Source: Micromonospora chalcea (GTDB lineage: Bacteria > Actinomycetota > Actinomycetes > Mycobacteriales > Micromonosporaceae). Taken from it: a DNA stretch of 64,000 nucleotides. The stretch lies in assembly GCF_002926165.1 (NCBI RefSeq), contig NZ_MAGP01000154.1, positions 1 through 64,000 on the forward strand. The letters are read 5' to 3'. Under the pieces are notes generated by a model that searched no databases, had not been told where the DNA came from, and was given only the letters and a program-made list of their open reading frames with translations. Positions 1-7,364 of this stretch are shown piece by piece (the stretch's first letter is position 1; each line of letters opens with the position of its first letter). A program made the position numbers and the translations under genes.

Positions 1-9
1 GGGGCGGGG

Positions 10-528
10 TCAGGGTGGGGTCAGGCGGAAGCCGACGCCTCGGACGGCGTGGATGGTGGCGGGGACGTTGAGGCGGGCGAGCTTGCGCCGGATGCGGCGT
101 ACCACCGAGTGCATGTCCGAGCCCCGCCCCAGGTGGTCGTTGCCCCAGACCGCGCGGTGCAGCCGGGCGTACGTCCACACCTGACCGGGCGTGCCGGCCA
201 GGCAGACCAGCAGGTCGTGCTCCAGCGGCGTCAAGCCGACCTCGCGCTCCCGCCAGCGCAGCACCCGCCGGTCGGAGTCGACACCCAGCTCCAGCCCGGA
301 CGACGGGACGGAGGACGCGCCGGACGACGGAGCGGGCGGCTCACCGGCGGGTTGCGGCCGGGACGGCGGCGGGCCGGACGGACGACGGACCAGGTCGAGG
401 AAGCGGCGGGCCTGGTGGACGCTGGAGACGATCAGGAACGCCTCGGTGCCGCCGAGCAGCTGGGCGAGCTGCCGTCGCTCGGCCGACGAGGACGCGACGC
501 CGATGACCAAGGACGGCATCCCTGTCAT
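10..528 (-). CDS. Winged-helix (OmpR/PhoB-type) transcriptional regulator
   Basis: Probable DNA-binding regulator of about 172 residues. The N-terminal 50 residues look like a degenerate receiver (SLVIGVASSSAERRQLAQLL), followed by a Pro/Ser-rich linker. The C-terminal 95 residues are a clear PhoB-type winged helix: the stretch around VGLTPLEHDLLVCLA, a recognition helix with VVRRIRRKLARL, and the wing ending in VRGVGFRL. No phospho-acceptor Asp context is visible, so it is probably not a classic response regulator. The reading frame runs open upstream to 792, but I start at ATG 528 because GGAAAGGTGGGA lies just before it. The 246 bases upstream (to 775) include an AT-richer stretch around 660-720 likely to hold promoters. 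Confidence 0.8.
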   Translation of the reverse strand: MTGMPSLVIGVASSSAERRQLAQLLGGTEAFLIVSSVHQARRFLDLVRRPSGPPPSRPQPAGEPPAPSSGASSVPSSGLELGVDSDRRVLRWREREVGLTPLEHDLLVCLAGTPGQVWTYARLHRAVWGNDHLGRGSDMHSVVRRIRRKLARLNVPATIHAVRGVGFRLTPP

Positions 529-774
529 CCGTTCCCACCTTTCCGGCAGGTTGAACCGCAACGCCGGGCGGTCGCCAGGCACGACGATGCGGGGCACCTG
601 GCTTGCGGAGTTCGACCCGAGGGGTGCGGGGAGCTGCGGTTTCGTGAGGCTTCGGGGTGAACTACCGGGATCATATAGCCGAGCACCGATGATTGGTATA
701 GCAGTTAACGTCGATGTAACTGCACGCGGTTCGGCACGCGCGTACCGATGAGAGCCGGGACGTACGCCGGTCCA

Positions 775-1176
775 ATGCGTGTGATCACGCACATGCTCTC
801 CCTGGCCGGCGGGACGCCGACCCGCGCGGACATCGCCGCCCGCTGCGCCGAACTGGCCGAGGCGCTGCGCGGCCGAGACCGGGGCGTGGTGGTGTGCGAC
901 GTGTCCGCGGTCGCCGCGCCCGACCTGGTCACGGTCGAGGTGCTGGCGCGGCTGCGCCTGACCGCGCGCCGCTTCGGCTGGGGGCTGGAGGTACGCGGGG
1001 CGGGTGACGACCTACGCGAGCTGGCCGGCCTGCTCGGGCTGGCCGGCGCCCTCCTCCAGCCGGTCGGGCAGCCCGAACAGCGGGAACAGGCGGTCGACGT
1101 CGAGGAAGTTGTTGAGCGACGTGATCCGGCCGCCGGAGACGCCGATGACGATCAGCGCCCACGGCACATGTCCTGA
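775..1176 (+). CDS. STAS-domain protein (anti-anti-sigma/MlaB-like)
   Basis: About 133 residues. Residues 1-90 fit a STAS fold: a conserved strand GVVVCDVSAVAAPDLVTVEVLARL carries the usual phospho-switch region, followed by LRLTARRFGWGLEVRGAGDDLRELAGLLGLAGAL. STAS proteins bind anti-sigma kinases or act as small scaffolds. The last 40 residues, rich in Q, E, D and R, are the antisense reading of the sigma-factor gene on the other strand; the two coding regions overlap tail-to-tail by about 165 bp. ATG 748 is an alternative start; neither has a strong ribosome site. The core domain call is fair, the partner unknown. Confidence 0.65.
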   Translation: MRVITHMLSLAGGTPTRADIAARCAELAEALRGRDRGVVVCDVSAVAAPDLVTVEVLARLRLTARRFGWGLEVRGAGDDLRELAGLLGLAGALLQPVGQPEQREQAVDVEEVVERRDPAAGDADDDQRPRHMS

Positions 1177-2025
1177 GCCGTCGGGGTCACGCCGGTAGTG
1201 CCCGAACGCGGGCATTCCGTTGGCGGCCGTCGGCACCAGCCGGGACCCGCGGCAGCCGCTGCCGGTGCCGGCCATCCAGTCCGCGATGTGCGCGGGGCCG
1301 CGCAGCCACAGCGGCAGCGGCGGCATCGACAGCGTCGCGTCCTCGTGCAGCAGCGCGGTCAGCGCCGTCAGGTCGTACGCCTCGAACGCGCGCACGTAGC
1401 GGGCGAGCAGCGCCTGCTGCTCCTCGTCGAGCGGACGGCGCGCGTCGGCCTCGGTGTCGGCCGAGGCGGTCGTGGCCCGCGCCCGCTGCAGCGCGCTGTT
1501 GACGCTCGCCACCGACGTGTCCAGCAGATCGGCGACCTCCTGGGCGGACCAGGCGAGCACCTCGCGCAGGATCAGCACGGCCCGCTGCTTCGGCGGCAGG
1601 TGCTGCAACGCCGCGACGAACGCCAGCCGCACCGACTCGCGGCCGGCGACCACCTCGGCCGGGTCGGCGACCTCGGGCAGCACCCGGTCGTCGGGCGCCG
1701 GGCCGACCCAGATCTGCTCCGGGCGCGGCTCGCCGGGATGGGTGGCCGTGCCGACGCCCGCCGGGCCGAGGTCCATCGGCCGGACCCGGCGCTGCGCGCT
1801 GGTGGCCATGCTGAGGCAGACGTTCGTGGCGATCCGGTAGAGCCAGGTCCGCAGCGCGGACCGCCCCTCGAACTTGTCGAAGTTGCGCCAGGCCCGGACG
1901 AAGGTGTCCTGCACCGCGTCCTCGGCTTCGAAGGCCGAACCCAGCATCCGGTAGCAGTAGCCGGTCAGCTCCGACCGGTACGCCTCTAGTTGCGCCTCGA
2001 CGGGAACGCTCGCCACCTCGCTCAC
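1012..2025 (-). CDS. ECF sigma factor with C-terminal SnoaL-like domain
   Basis: Sigma-70 family factor of the type fused to a SnoaL/NTF2-like C-terminal domain (TIGR02960-like), about 337 residues. Region 2 is seen in ELTGYCYRMLGSAFEAEDAVQD and RTWLYRIATNVCL. Region 4 is in LQHLPPKQRAVLILREVLAWSAQEVADLLDTSVASVNSALQRAR. The C-terminal half (LLARYVRAFEAYDLTALTALLHEDATLSMPP to FPLFGLPDRL) is the SnoaL-like domain, which in related ECF groups modulates activity in place of a separate anti-sigma factor. I start at GTG 2025, which matches the family's usual N-terminus; ATG 2046 is possible. The C-terminus overlaps the STAS gene on the opposite strand. Confidence 0.85.
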   Translation of the reverse strand: MSEVASVPVEAQLEAYRSELTGYCYRMLGSAFEAEDAVQDTFVRAWRNFDKFEGRSALRTWLYRIATNVCLSMATSAQRRVRPMDLGPAGVGTATHPGEPRPEQIWVGPAPDDRVLPEVADPAEVVAGRESVRLAFVAALQHLPPKQRAVLILREVLAWSAQEVADLLDTSVASVNSALQRARATTASADTEADARRPLDEEQQALLARYVRAFEAYDLTALTALLHEDATLSMPPLPLWLRGPAHIADWMAGTGSGCRGSRLVPTAANGMPAFGHYRRDPDGSGHVPWALIVIGVSGGRITSLNNFLDVDRLFPLFGLPDRLEEGAGQPEQAGQLA

Positions 2026-2141
2026 CCGGCTGAAACTAGCCCACATGCTGCATGAACGCGAGTACCCCGGGCGCGCGGCGATGAGTACGCCCCGTCCGCC
2101 CGGTCCACCGGTGGTCAGGTCAGCACACCCGAGGAGCACCG

Positions 2142-2969
2142 ATGACCACCACGCAGCGCGACGAGACCCACGCCCCCGGGCGGTACGCCGACGTCAACGG
2201 CGTACGCCTCTACCACGAGACACACGGCAGCGGACGGCCGATGATCCTGCTGCACGGCGGCCTCACCTCGGGCGAGATGTTCGCGCCGATCCTGCCCGTG
2301 CTCACCGCGAAACACCAGGTCGTCGTGGTGGACCTGCAGGGGCACGGCCGCACCGCCGACGTGGACCGGCCGCTCGACATGGCGTTGATGGCCGACGACG
2401 TCGCCGCGCTGATCGACCACCTCGGGCTGGACCGGCCGGACGTGGTCGGCTTCTCCCTCGGCGGCGGCGTCGCCCTGCACGTCGGTTTCCGGCACCCGGA
2501 GAAGATCGGCCGGCTGGTCGCCGCGTCCGCGCACATCCGCCGCGACGCCGTCTACCCGGACATGCTGGCGCAGCAGGGTCAGGTCAACGCCGCGGCGGCC
2601 GCGTACCTGAAGGACACCCCGATGTACGAGCTGTACCAGCGGGTCGCGCCGCGTCCGGAGGACTTCCCCCGGCTGCTCGACAAGATCGGCGAGGCGATGC
2701 GGAAGGACTTCGACCTCGCCGACCAGGTGCGTGCCCTGCGGGTGCCGACGCTCGTGGTCGCCGCCGACGCCGACATGGCCCCGCCGAGCCACTTCGTGGA
2801 GGTGTTCGAGCTGCTCGACGGCGGCCGGCGCGACGGCGGCTGGACCGGCGAGGGCCGTCCGGCGGGCGGGCACGCGCTGGCGATCCTGCCCGGCCTGACC
2901 CACTACGACATCGACCAGTCGCCGCTGTTCGCCGCGGTCACCCTGGACTTCCTCGACCGGGGCCGCTGA
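2142..2969 (+). CDS. Alpha/beta hydrolase
   Basis: Cytoplasmic alpha/beta-hydrolase of 275 residues. The oxyanion-hole motif LLHGG (about residues 37-41) and nucleophile elbow GFSLGGG (Ser near residue 106) are clear. The acid is probably Asp in VVAADADM and the base His in LPGLTHYDID. The N-terminus ADVNGVRLYHETHGSGRP is typical of esterase or haloperoxidase-like members. GAGGAGCACCG precedes the ATG. It is divergent from the sigma factor, and a short acidic ORF follows on the same strand. The substrate cannot be read from sequence. Confidence 0.88.
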   Translation: MTTTQRDETHAPGRYADVNGVRLYHETHGSGRPMILLHGGLTSGEMFAPILPVLTAKHQVVVVDLQGHGRTADVDRPLDMALMADDVAALIDHLGLDRPDVVGFSLGGGVALHVGFRHPEKIGRLVAASAHIRRDAVYPDMLAQQGQVNAAAAAYLKDTPMYELYQRVAPRPEDFPRLLDKIGEAMRKDFDLADQVRALRVPTLVVAADADMAPPSHFVEVFELLDGGRRDGGWTGEGRPAGGHALAILPGLTHYDIDQSPLFAAVTLDFLDRGR

Positions 2970-3037
2970 CCCGCGCGCGTGTGCCGCGTCCCGTACCGGG
3001 GTACCGCTTCCGGAGGAACACCGGTGAGGAGGACGAG

Positions 3038-3265
3038 ATGACCGACCCCAGGTACGCACCGATCGGGCTGGCCACCGCCGGGCAACTGGTCCCCGACGAC
3101 GGACAGACCGGCGGCGGTGAGGTCGTCGGCGCCGACGACGCGGCTGCCGACGCCGCCCGGGCCGGCGCCGACGTGGACCTGTCCGGGGCCGACCGGGACA
3201 GCGACGGCACCCCGGTGGGCGCCGCCGACGCCGAGGCCGACCGGCGGCGCGCCGCCGGCGAGTGA
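3038..3265 (+). CDS. Small acidic hypothetical protein
   Basis: A 75-residue protein rich in Ala, Asp, Glu and Gly, with no hydrophobic segment and probably disordered. It starts MTDPRYAPIGLATAGQLVPDDG and then runs into low-complexity acidic sequence. Translation from ATG 3038 is supported by a purine-rich GAGGAGGACGAG just upstream. It ends only 4 bases before a strong terminator hairpin, consistent with the last gene of a transcript. Not recognised; no function can be assigned. Confidence 0.6.
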   Translation: MTDPRYAPIGLATAGQLVPDDGQTGGGEVVGADDAAADAARAGADVDLSGADRDSDGTPVGAADAEADRRRAAGE

Positions 3266-3269
3266 CGCT

Positions 3270-3306
3270 CTCCGCCCCGCCGCCCGCACGAGGTGGCGGG
3301 GCGGAG
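3270..3306. terminator. Bidirectional terminator hairpin
   Basis: The 12-bp perfect stem CTCCGCCCCGCC / GGCGGGGCGGAG with a 13-base loop sits between the convergent small acidic gene and surE. There is no T-tract, as is usual in GC-rich actinomycetes. Confidence 0.75.
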
Positions 3307-3313
3307 CCGTCCC

Positions 3314-4144
3314 TCACCGGTCGACCGGCAGTTCGACGTCGGGCAGGTGCCCGAGCGCCCGGATCGCGGTGACGGCGGCGTACCCGTCGGCCAGCCAGGC
3401 GATGTCGGTGCCGGGGACCGCGCGGACCGCGTTCTCCTCCACCGCCGTACGCACGAACCCCTCGCCCCGCTCGGCGACGGACACCTGCACCTGACCGAAC
3501 GGCGCGAGTGTCGCCTGCCGCAGCCCGGCCACCTGATCGGCCGGCAGGTCGGGCACGTTGAGGTTGAGCACCGTGCCCGGGTCCGCCTCGGCCAGCCAGG
3601 GCAGCAGCGTCGCGGTCAGCTCGGCGGCGGTCGCCCAGTGGCGGGACTCGTCGTCCACGCTGTCCAGCACCGCTATCGCCGCGCCGCCGCTGCCCGCGCT
3701 CGCCGCCGCCGGGGTGAGCACGTCGAGCGACACGGCGAGCGCACGGATGCCGTTGTTGCCCGCGGTCAGCGCCGCGCCGACGGTGCCGGAGTGCAGGACC
3801 GCGTGGCCGGCGTTGGCGCCCCGGTTGATGCCGGACAGCAGCAGGTCCGGCACCGGCCCGAACACGCCGAGCCCGGCCAGCACCGCGATGTACGCGGGTG
3901 AGGCCGCCACCGCGTACGCGGGCACGTCGGGCAGGCCGTCCAGCTCGGTCTCGCCGAACACCAGCCGCCCGTCCTCGGTCACCGCGGACAGCGCCGCGCT
4001 CATCCCGCTCGCCTCGTGCCGCGGCGCGGCGACCACCACGTCCAACCCACGTTCGTACGCGGCCCGGGCCAGCGCGCGGATGCCGGGGGCGTGCACGCCG
4101 TCGTCGTTCGTCACCAGCACCCGGGGCGGCCGGTCAGCCGTCAT
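3314..4144 (-). CDS. surE: 5'/3'-nucleotidase SurE
   Basis: SurE-family metal-dependent nucleotidase, 276 residues. The signature TNDDGVHAPGIRAL carries the paired metal-binding aspartates near the N-terminus. SGINRGANAGHAVLHSGTVGAAL supplies the conserved Asn and the phosphate-binding Ser/Thr loop. The family dephosphorylates nucleoside monophosphates, often during stress. I choose ATG 4144 (preceded by GGTGGCGACG); GTG 4153 is the alternative. The start lies inside the 3' end of the upstream PfkB kinase gene (11-bp overlap), so the two are translationally coupled. Confidence 0.93.
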   Translation of the reverse strand: MTADRPPRVLVTNDDGVHAPGIRALARAAYERGLDVVVAAPRHEASGMSAALSAVTEDGRLVFGETELDGLPDVPAYAVAASPAYIAVLAGLGVFGPVPDLLLSGINRGANAGHAVLHSGTVGAALTAGNNGIRALAVSLDVLTPAAASAGSGGAAIAVLDSVDDESRHWATAAELTATLLPWLAEADPGTVLNLNVPDLPADQVAGLRQATLAPFGQVQVSVAERGEGFVRTAVEENAVRAVPGTDIAWLADGYAAVTAIRALGHLPDVELPVDR

Positions 4145-5075
4145 CGTCGCCACCGTCCAGCGGGGTCAGCCGCACCCGGCCGGCCAGTTCCCGTACCGCC
4201 TCGGCCCGGCCGGTGCCCAGCCCGTGCCGGGTCACGTTCAGCGCCCCCGCGGCGGCCCCGACGTGCAGCGCCTCCCGCATGTCGCCGCCCCGGGCCAGCA
4301 CCGCCGCCACCCCGGCGGTCATCGAGTCACCGGCGCCCCGGTGGTCGGCCAGCTCCAGCGGCGGGGCGTGCACCAGCAGCGCCTCGCCGTCCTCCGGCAG
4401 CGCCAGCGCGGGCTCCCCGGCCCGGCTGATCAGCACCGTCCGCGCGCCCCGATCCTGGCAGCGCCGGCCGGCGTCGCGCAGCGCCTCCACGCTGTCGTCC
4501 TTGGCCAGGCCGTCGTCGAGCAGTTCCTCGTGGCTGACCTTCAGCACGCTCACCCCGCCGTCGAGCACCGCCTCCAGGTACGGCCCGGACAGGTCGGCCA
4601 CCACGATTCCGCCGTTTGCGCTCAGGTCGGCGGCGAGCCGCCGGTAGATGTCCGGGTCCACCACACCCGGGTCGGCCGGTCCGCTGAGCACGCTCACCGG
4701 GGCACGCAGCCCTTCGGTGAGCGTCACCGTGTACAGCTCGTCGATGTCGTGCCGCACCATCGGCACGCCCGGGTTCTCGGCGATCTCGGTCCGCTCGCCG
4801 TCCCGCCGGTCGTGCACGTACCAGCCGGTGCCGGACTCGCGCCGCACCATCCGTACCGTGACGTCCTCGTCGTCGAGCAGCTTGCGGACCGCGTCGCCGA
4901 CCTCGCCGCCGAGGCCCACGCACATGGTCACCGGCACGCCGAGCGCGGCGATCATCCGGCTCTGCCACACGCCCTGCCCGCCCGGGTGCAGATGCAGCTC
5001 GGTCGCTTCGCCCTGCTGCTCGATCGTCACCGTCAACAGCGGGGCCGGGGCGAACACCATCACCTTCTGGTCCAT
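4134..5075 (-). CDS. PfkB-family sugar kinase (1-phosphofructokinase-like)
   Basis: PfkB carbohydrate kinase of 313 residues. The signature HRGAGDSMTAGVAAVLARG near residue 245 contains the anion hole and catalytic Asp. The N-terminal HPGGQGVWQSRMIAALG is the substrate-binding glycine region, with Gln where canonical members have Asn. The overall pattern (VMVFAPAPLLTVTIE, then GGQG) resembles the LacC/FruK branch, but no PTS or fru genes are adjacent. It is co-transcribed with surE. The phosphorylated sugar or nucleoside is unknown. Confidence 0.85.
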   Translation of the reverse strand: MDQKVMVFAPAPLLTVTIEQQGEATELHLHPGGQGVWQSRMIAALGVPVTMCVGLGGEVGDAVRKLLDDEDVTVRMVRRESGTGWYVHDRRDGERTEIAENPGVPMVRHDIDELYTVTLTEGLRAPVSVLSGPADPGVVDPDIYRRLAADLSANGGIVVADLSGPYLEAVLDGGVSVLKVSHEELLDDGLAKDDSVEALRDAGRRCQDRGARTVLISRAGEPALALPEDGEALLVHAPPLELADHRGAGDSMTAGVAAVLARGGDMREALHVGAAAGALNVTRHGLGTGRAEAVRELAGRVRLTPLDGGDDDG

Positions 5076-5117
5076 CCGCCAGTGTTGCCCGCTGACCGGC
5101 CCCGGTAATCCCCCAGG

Positions 5118-5330
5118 TCAGCGCGGGCGCGCGACGGCGCGGCGACGCCGCAGGTACGGCAGCGCGAACAGGTAGAGGCCGCTGATCAGGAGCAGGGCGA
5201 GCGGCAGCAGCGGCACGTAGGAGACCCACACGATCGGGTCCTTCTGCGCCAGCGCCACGAAGGTGATCACGACGGTCACGGTGAAGGCGACGGAGAGCCA
5301 GCGGTGCAGTTGGCGGATGCGCGTATCCAT
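5118..5330 (-). CDS. Small two-helix membrane protein
   Basis: A 70-residue protein with two predicted membrane helices (LSVAFTVTVVITFVALA and VSYVPLLPLALLLISGLYLFA) and a positively charged C-terminal tail (LRRRRAVARPR). A purine-rich GGGAGGTAGGCATCA precedes ATG 5330. Its promoter region carries a conserved bipartite motif (5382-5426) also present upstream of the genes at 13854 and 20260. Function unknown. Confidence 0.7.
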   Translation of the reverse strand: MDTRIRQLHRWLSVAFTVTVVITFVALAQKDPIVWVSYVPLLPLALLLISGLYLFALPYLRRRRAVARPR

Positions 5331-5381
5331 TGATGCCTACCTCCCGGCGGTGGCCTCCCCGGCGGGGAGGCCCGTGCCGGA

Positions 5382-5426
5382 AACGCTAGGTCGGGGCGCC
5401 CGCCCAGGGCTTCTCGATTCCTGACC
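5382..5426 (-). promoter_or_regulatory. Bipartite promoter motif GTC-N10-AAG-N21-TAGCGTT
   Basis: On the minus strand GGTCAGGAATCGAGAAGC (5426-5409) is followed after exactly 20 bases by TAGCGTT (5388-5382), upstream of the small membrane protein. The same 18-mer, spacing and TAGCGTT occur at 13757-13801. An alternative sigma or activator site is the likely meaning. Confidence 0.6.
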
Positions 5427-5509
5427 GGTCCGCGCCGCCGCGCGCACAGGACCCTTTGCCCGGCCGCCCTACCCTGCCGACAAGAGCAGCCGAGCCACGG
5501 GGGGCAGGC

Positions 5510-6214
5510 ATGCAGATCATCGAACACAGCGTCATCGGCACCCGCTCCGCCGTGCTCCGGCTACGCCGGCCCGGAAGCCGGTTGGAGTTCCTGGTGTTCC
5601 CGATGCTCCACGTGGCGAGCCCGGGGTTCTACGCAGCGGTCACGAAGCGGCTCCGCGAATGCGACCTGCTCGTCGTCGAGGGCGTCAGCGGCCGGTCGGT
5701 GGTCGGCTCGGCGTTGACACTCACCTACCGGGCCATGCCGGCCAACCGGCGCTCCGGCCTGGTGACGGACCCCATCCCGTACGCGTCCCTCGGCGTCGAG
5801 GTGCTCAACCCGGACGTGTCGGCGGCGGAGTTCGCCGAGGGCTGGCGGGCGATGCCGCTGCGGTACCGCCTCCAGATGTGGCTGGTGATCCCGTTCGTGA
5901 CGGTGATGCAGTTCTTCGGCGGCACCCGGCGTCTGCTCTCACCGGAGATCGAGGTGAACGACCTGCCGTCGCCCACCGACGAGCGGTACGCCGACCACGA
6001 GTTCACCGAGCACGCCGAGCGCGCGTTCGGCGGCGAACGCGACGAGCGGCTGCTCGCCGCGTTGTCCGAGCTGATCCGTACCCGGTCCTCCGAGCGCATC
6101 GACGTGGCGATCGTGTACGGCGCCGGGCACGTGCCGGCGATCGTGCGCGGGCTCTTCGAGCTGCACGGATACCGGCCTCGCGCAGCCGAATGGCTCACCG
6201 TTCTGGAGCGGTGA
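5510..6214 (+). CDS. TraB/TIKI-like hypothetical protein
   Basis: 234-residue protein, start ATG 5510 preceded by GGGGGGCAGGC. Its layout recalls the TraB/ChaN/TIKI superfamily: an N-terminal strand-loop with a conserved His (LVFPMLHVASPGFYAAV), then an acidic motif (CDLLVVEGVSG), and a C-terminal VYGAGHVPAIVRGL. A hydrophobic stretch MWLVIPFVTVMQFFGG in the middle may contact the membrane. In TIKI/TraB members comparable residues form a putative metalloprotease or esterase site. That similarity is my reading of motifs, not an alignment. Confidence 0.6.
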   Translation: MQIIEHSVIGTRSAVLRLRRPGSRLEFLVFPMLHVASPGFYAAVTKRLRECDLLVVEGVSGRSVVGSALTLTYRAMPANRRSGLVTDPIPYASLGVEVLNPDVSAAEFAEGWRAMPLRYRLQMWLVIPFVTVMQFFGGTRRLLSPEIEVNDLPSPTDERYADHEFTEHAERAFGGERDERLLAALSELIRTRSSERIDVAIVYGAGHVPAIVRGLFELHGYRPRAAEWLTVLER

Positions 6215-6223
6215 GCCGGACGC

Positions 6224-6412
6224 TCAATCGGCGGCCAGCTCCGGCCGGTGCTCCTTGATCCACTCCTGGACGTCCGACTTCAGCCAGACCTTGCCCTGCA
6301 CGAGGTCGGCCACCGGCTCCGGGAAGTTGCGGTTACTGGTGATCACGTAGACCCGCTGCTTGCTGATGCCGCCCAACATCACGCGAATCTCGGCTGCGCC
6401 CACCAGCTCCAT
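6224..6412 (-). CDS. AlpA/MerR-like small DNA-binding protein
   Basis: 62-residue excisionase/AlpA-type winged helix-turn-helix: MELVGAAEIRVMLGGISKQRVYVITSNRNFPEPVADLVQ (shown in part) is followed by GKVWLKSDVQEWI, the characteristic wing and final helix. The frame stays open to a GTG at 6469, but the family begins at this MELVG. It is divergent from the short Cys-rich gene at 6480, and the two share an inverted repeat at 6444-6457. Likely a local regulator of that pair. Confidence 0.75.
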   Translation of the reverse strand: MELVGAAEIRVMLGGISKQRVYVITSNRNFPEPVADLVQGKVWLKSDVQEWIKEHRPELAAD

Positions 6413-6443
6413 ACGCCGGACGCTAGACAGTTGACCTGGCTCC

Positions 6444-6457
6444 TTGACTCGGGTCAA
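6444..6457. promoter_or_regulatory. Inverted repeat in divergent promoter
   Basis: TTGAC-tcgg-GTCAA is a 5-bp-arm palindrome, with a further GTTGACC at 6430. It lies between the divergent starts at 6412 and 6480. The TTGACT half can also serve as a -35 element for the rightward gene. Confidence 0.5.
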
Positions 6458-6479
6458 CGCCTCGGTCACCGTATGGGGT

Positions 6480-6761
6480 ATGCCGACATCCTCGCCGCCG
6501 GGCCGCCCGCCCAGAACGATCCGGCCGCACGTGGCGATCCGGCCGCTGTGGCTCTGCCGGGTCTGCGCCGGCCCGTGGCCGTGCCAGCCAGCGCGCCTGT
6601 TGTTGCTGCTGGAATACCGGCGGGACCGGGTGGCGCTGTCGATCTACATGGCGACATGCCTGTTCGACGCCGCCGCCGACCTGCTGAGACTCAACCCCGA
6701 TCCGGGCCCACGTCCCGACGAACTGTTCCACCGGTTCGTCGCGTGGACGAGACACACCTGA
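6480..6761 (+). CDS. Short Cys-rich conserved actinomycete protein
   Basis: 93-residue protein. A zinc-ribbon-like knuckle WLCRVCAGPWPC (Cys 26, 29, 35) is followed by a helical region RDRVALSIYMATCLFDAAADLL and a C-terminal LFHRFVAWTR. I recognise it as a small family frequent in Micromonosporaceae that is sometimes mislabelled flavin reductase; nothing in it supports a flavin enzyme. ATG 6480 is chosen, with ATGGGGT directly before it. A TTG at 6444 would add 12 implausible residues. It is paired with the divergent AlpA-like regulator. Confidence 0.65.
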   Translation: MPTSSPPGRPPRTIRPHVAIRPLWLCRVCAGPWPCQPARLLLLLEYRRDRVALSIYMATCLFDAAADLLRLNPDPGPRPDELFHRFVAWTRHT

Positions 6762-6770
6762 GCGGACAGG

Positions 6771-7310
6771 TCACTCTCGTCCCGCCGGGCCCGCTGACCA
6801 GTCGTCCACCCGCATCCGCGACGGCGACCTCGCTGTCTCAGAGCGCCGCACGAACCCGGCGACGGCGAGCGCGCTCATCGTGGTGGCCACGGCAGCGGCC
6901 AGCACCAGGAGGGTGGTCTCCACCTGCACCGTACGCATGTACTCGCCGCCGTTCGCGGTGGCCGACGCGTAGCGCACGGCCGCGAGCGGGTTGAGCAGCA
7001 CCGCGGCGATGCCGGCGGTCCAGGCCGCCCTCGGTAGCCGCTCGTCGCCGGGACTGACGGTCCGCCGGGCGGCCCAGCAGCCGAGGGCCGCGAACGTGAC
7101 GAGCAGCGTGACCGGCAGCAGCCAGAGCACGGCGGGCAGCAGGTCGCGGAGGGGCACCACGGCGTCGAGCAGCTCCACCGGGAAACTGGCGCCGTCGTGG
7201 GTCACCACGCCGATCCGGTGGCGGTAGGCCGCGAGCGCGACCAGCGTGCAGCCGATGTGGACGGCGATCAGGGCGACGAGGGCGGACAGTGCGGCGCGGC
7301 GGGCGGACAC
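6771..7310 (-). CDS. Four-helix membrane protein, unknown
   Basis: 179-residue integral membrane protein with about four hydrophobic helices (ALSALVALIAVHIGCTLVALA; LLPAVLWLLPVTLLVTFAALG; AAWTAGIAAVLLNPLAAV; TTLLVLAAAVATTMSALAVAG). The extracellular loop after helix 1 is about 35 residues. The C-terminus is charged and cytosolic. It is convergent with the Cys-rich gene, with only 9 bases between stops. No family recognised. Confidence 0.65.
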   Translation of the reverse strand: MSARRAALSALVALIAVHIGCTLVALAAYRHRIGVVTHDGASFPVELLDAVVPLRDLLPAVLWLLPVTLLVTFAALGCWAARRTVSPGDERLPRAAWTAGIAAVLLNPLAAVRYASATANGGEYMRTVQVETTLLVLAAAVATTMSALAVAGFVRRSETARSPSRMRVDDWSAGPAGRE

Positions 7311-7364
7311 CGGGCCGAGGCTACCGCCCGCGCGCTCCGGCGGGGGGCCGCCCGCACCGCGCGG

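Noticed and set aside
49..660. Long open frame on the plus strand opposite the winged-helix gene
   Set aside because: It is the antisense shadow of 10-528; its residue composition (Gly, Arg, Val, Gln runs) has no fold pattern and the other strand has a clear family match.
660..730. Possible operator around GTTAAC in the AT-rich upstream region
   Set aside because: Only a 6-base palindrome and weak flanking symmetry; promoter likely but no specific site can be supported.
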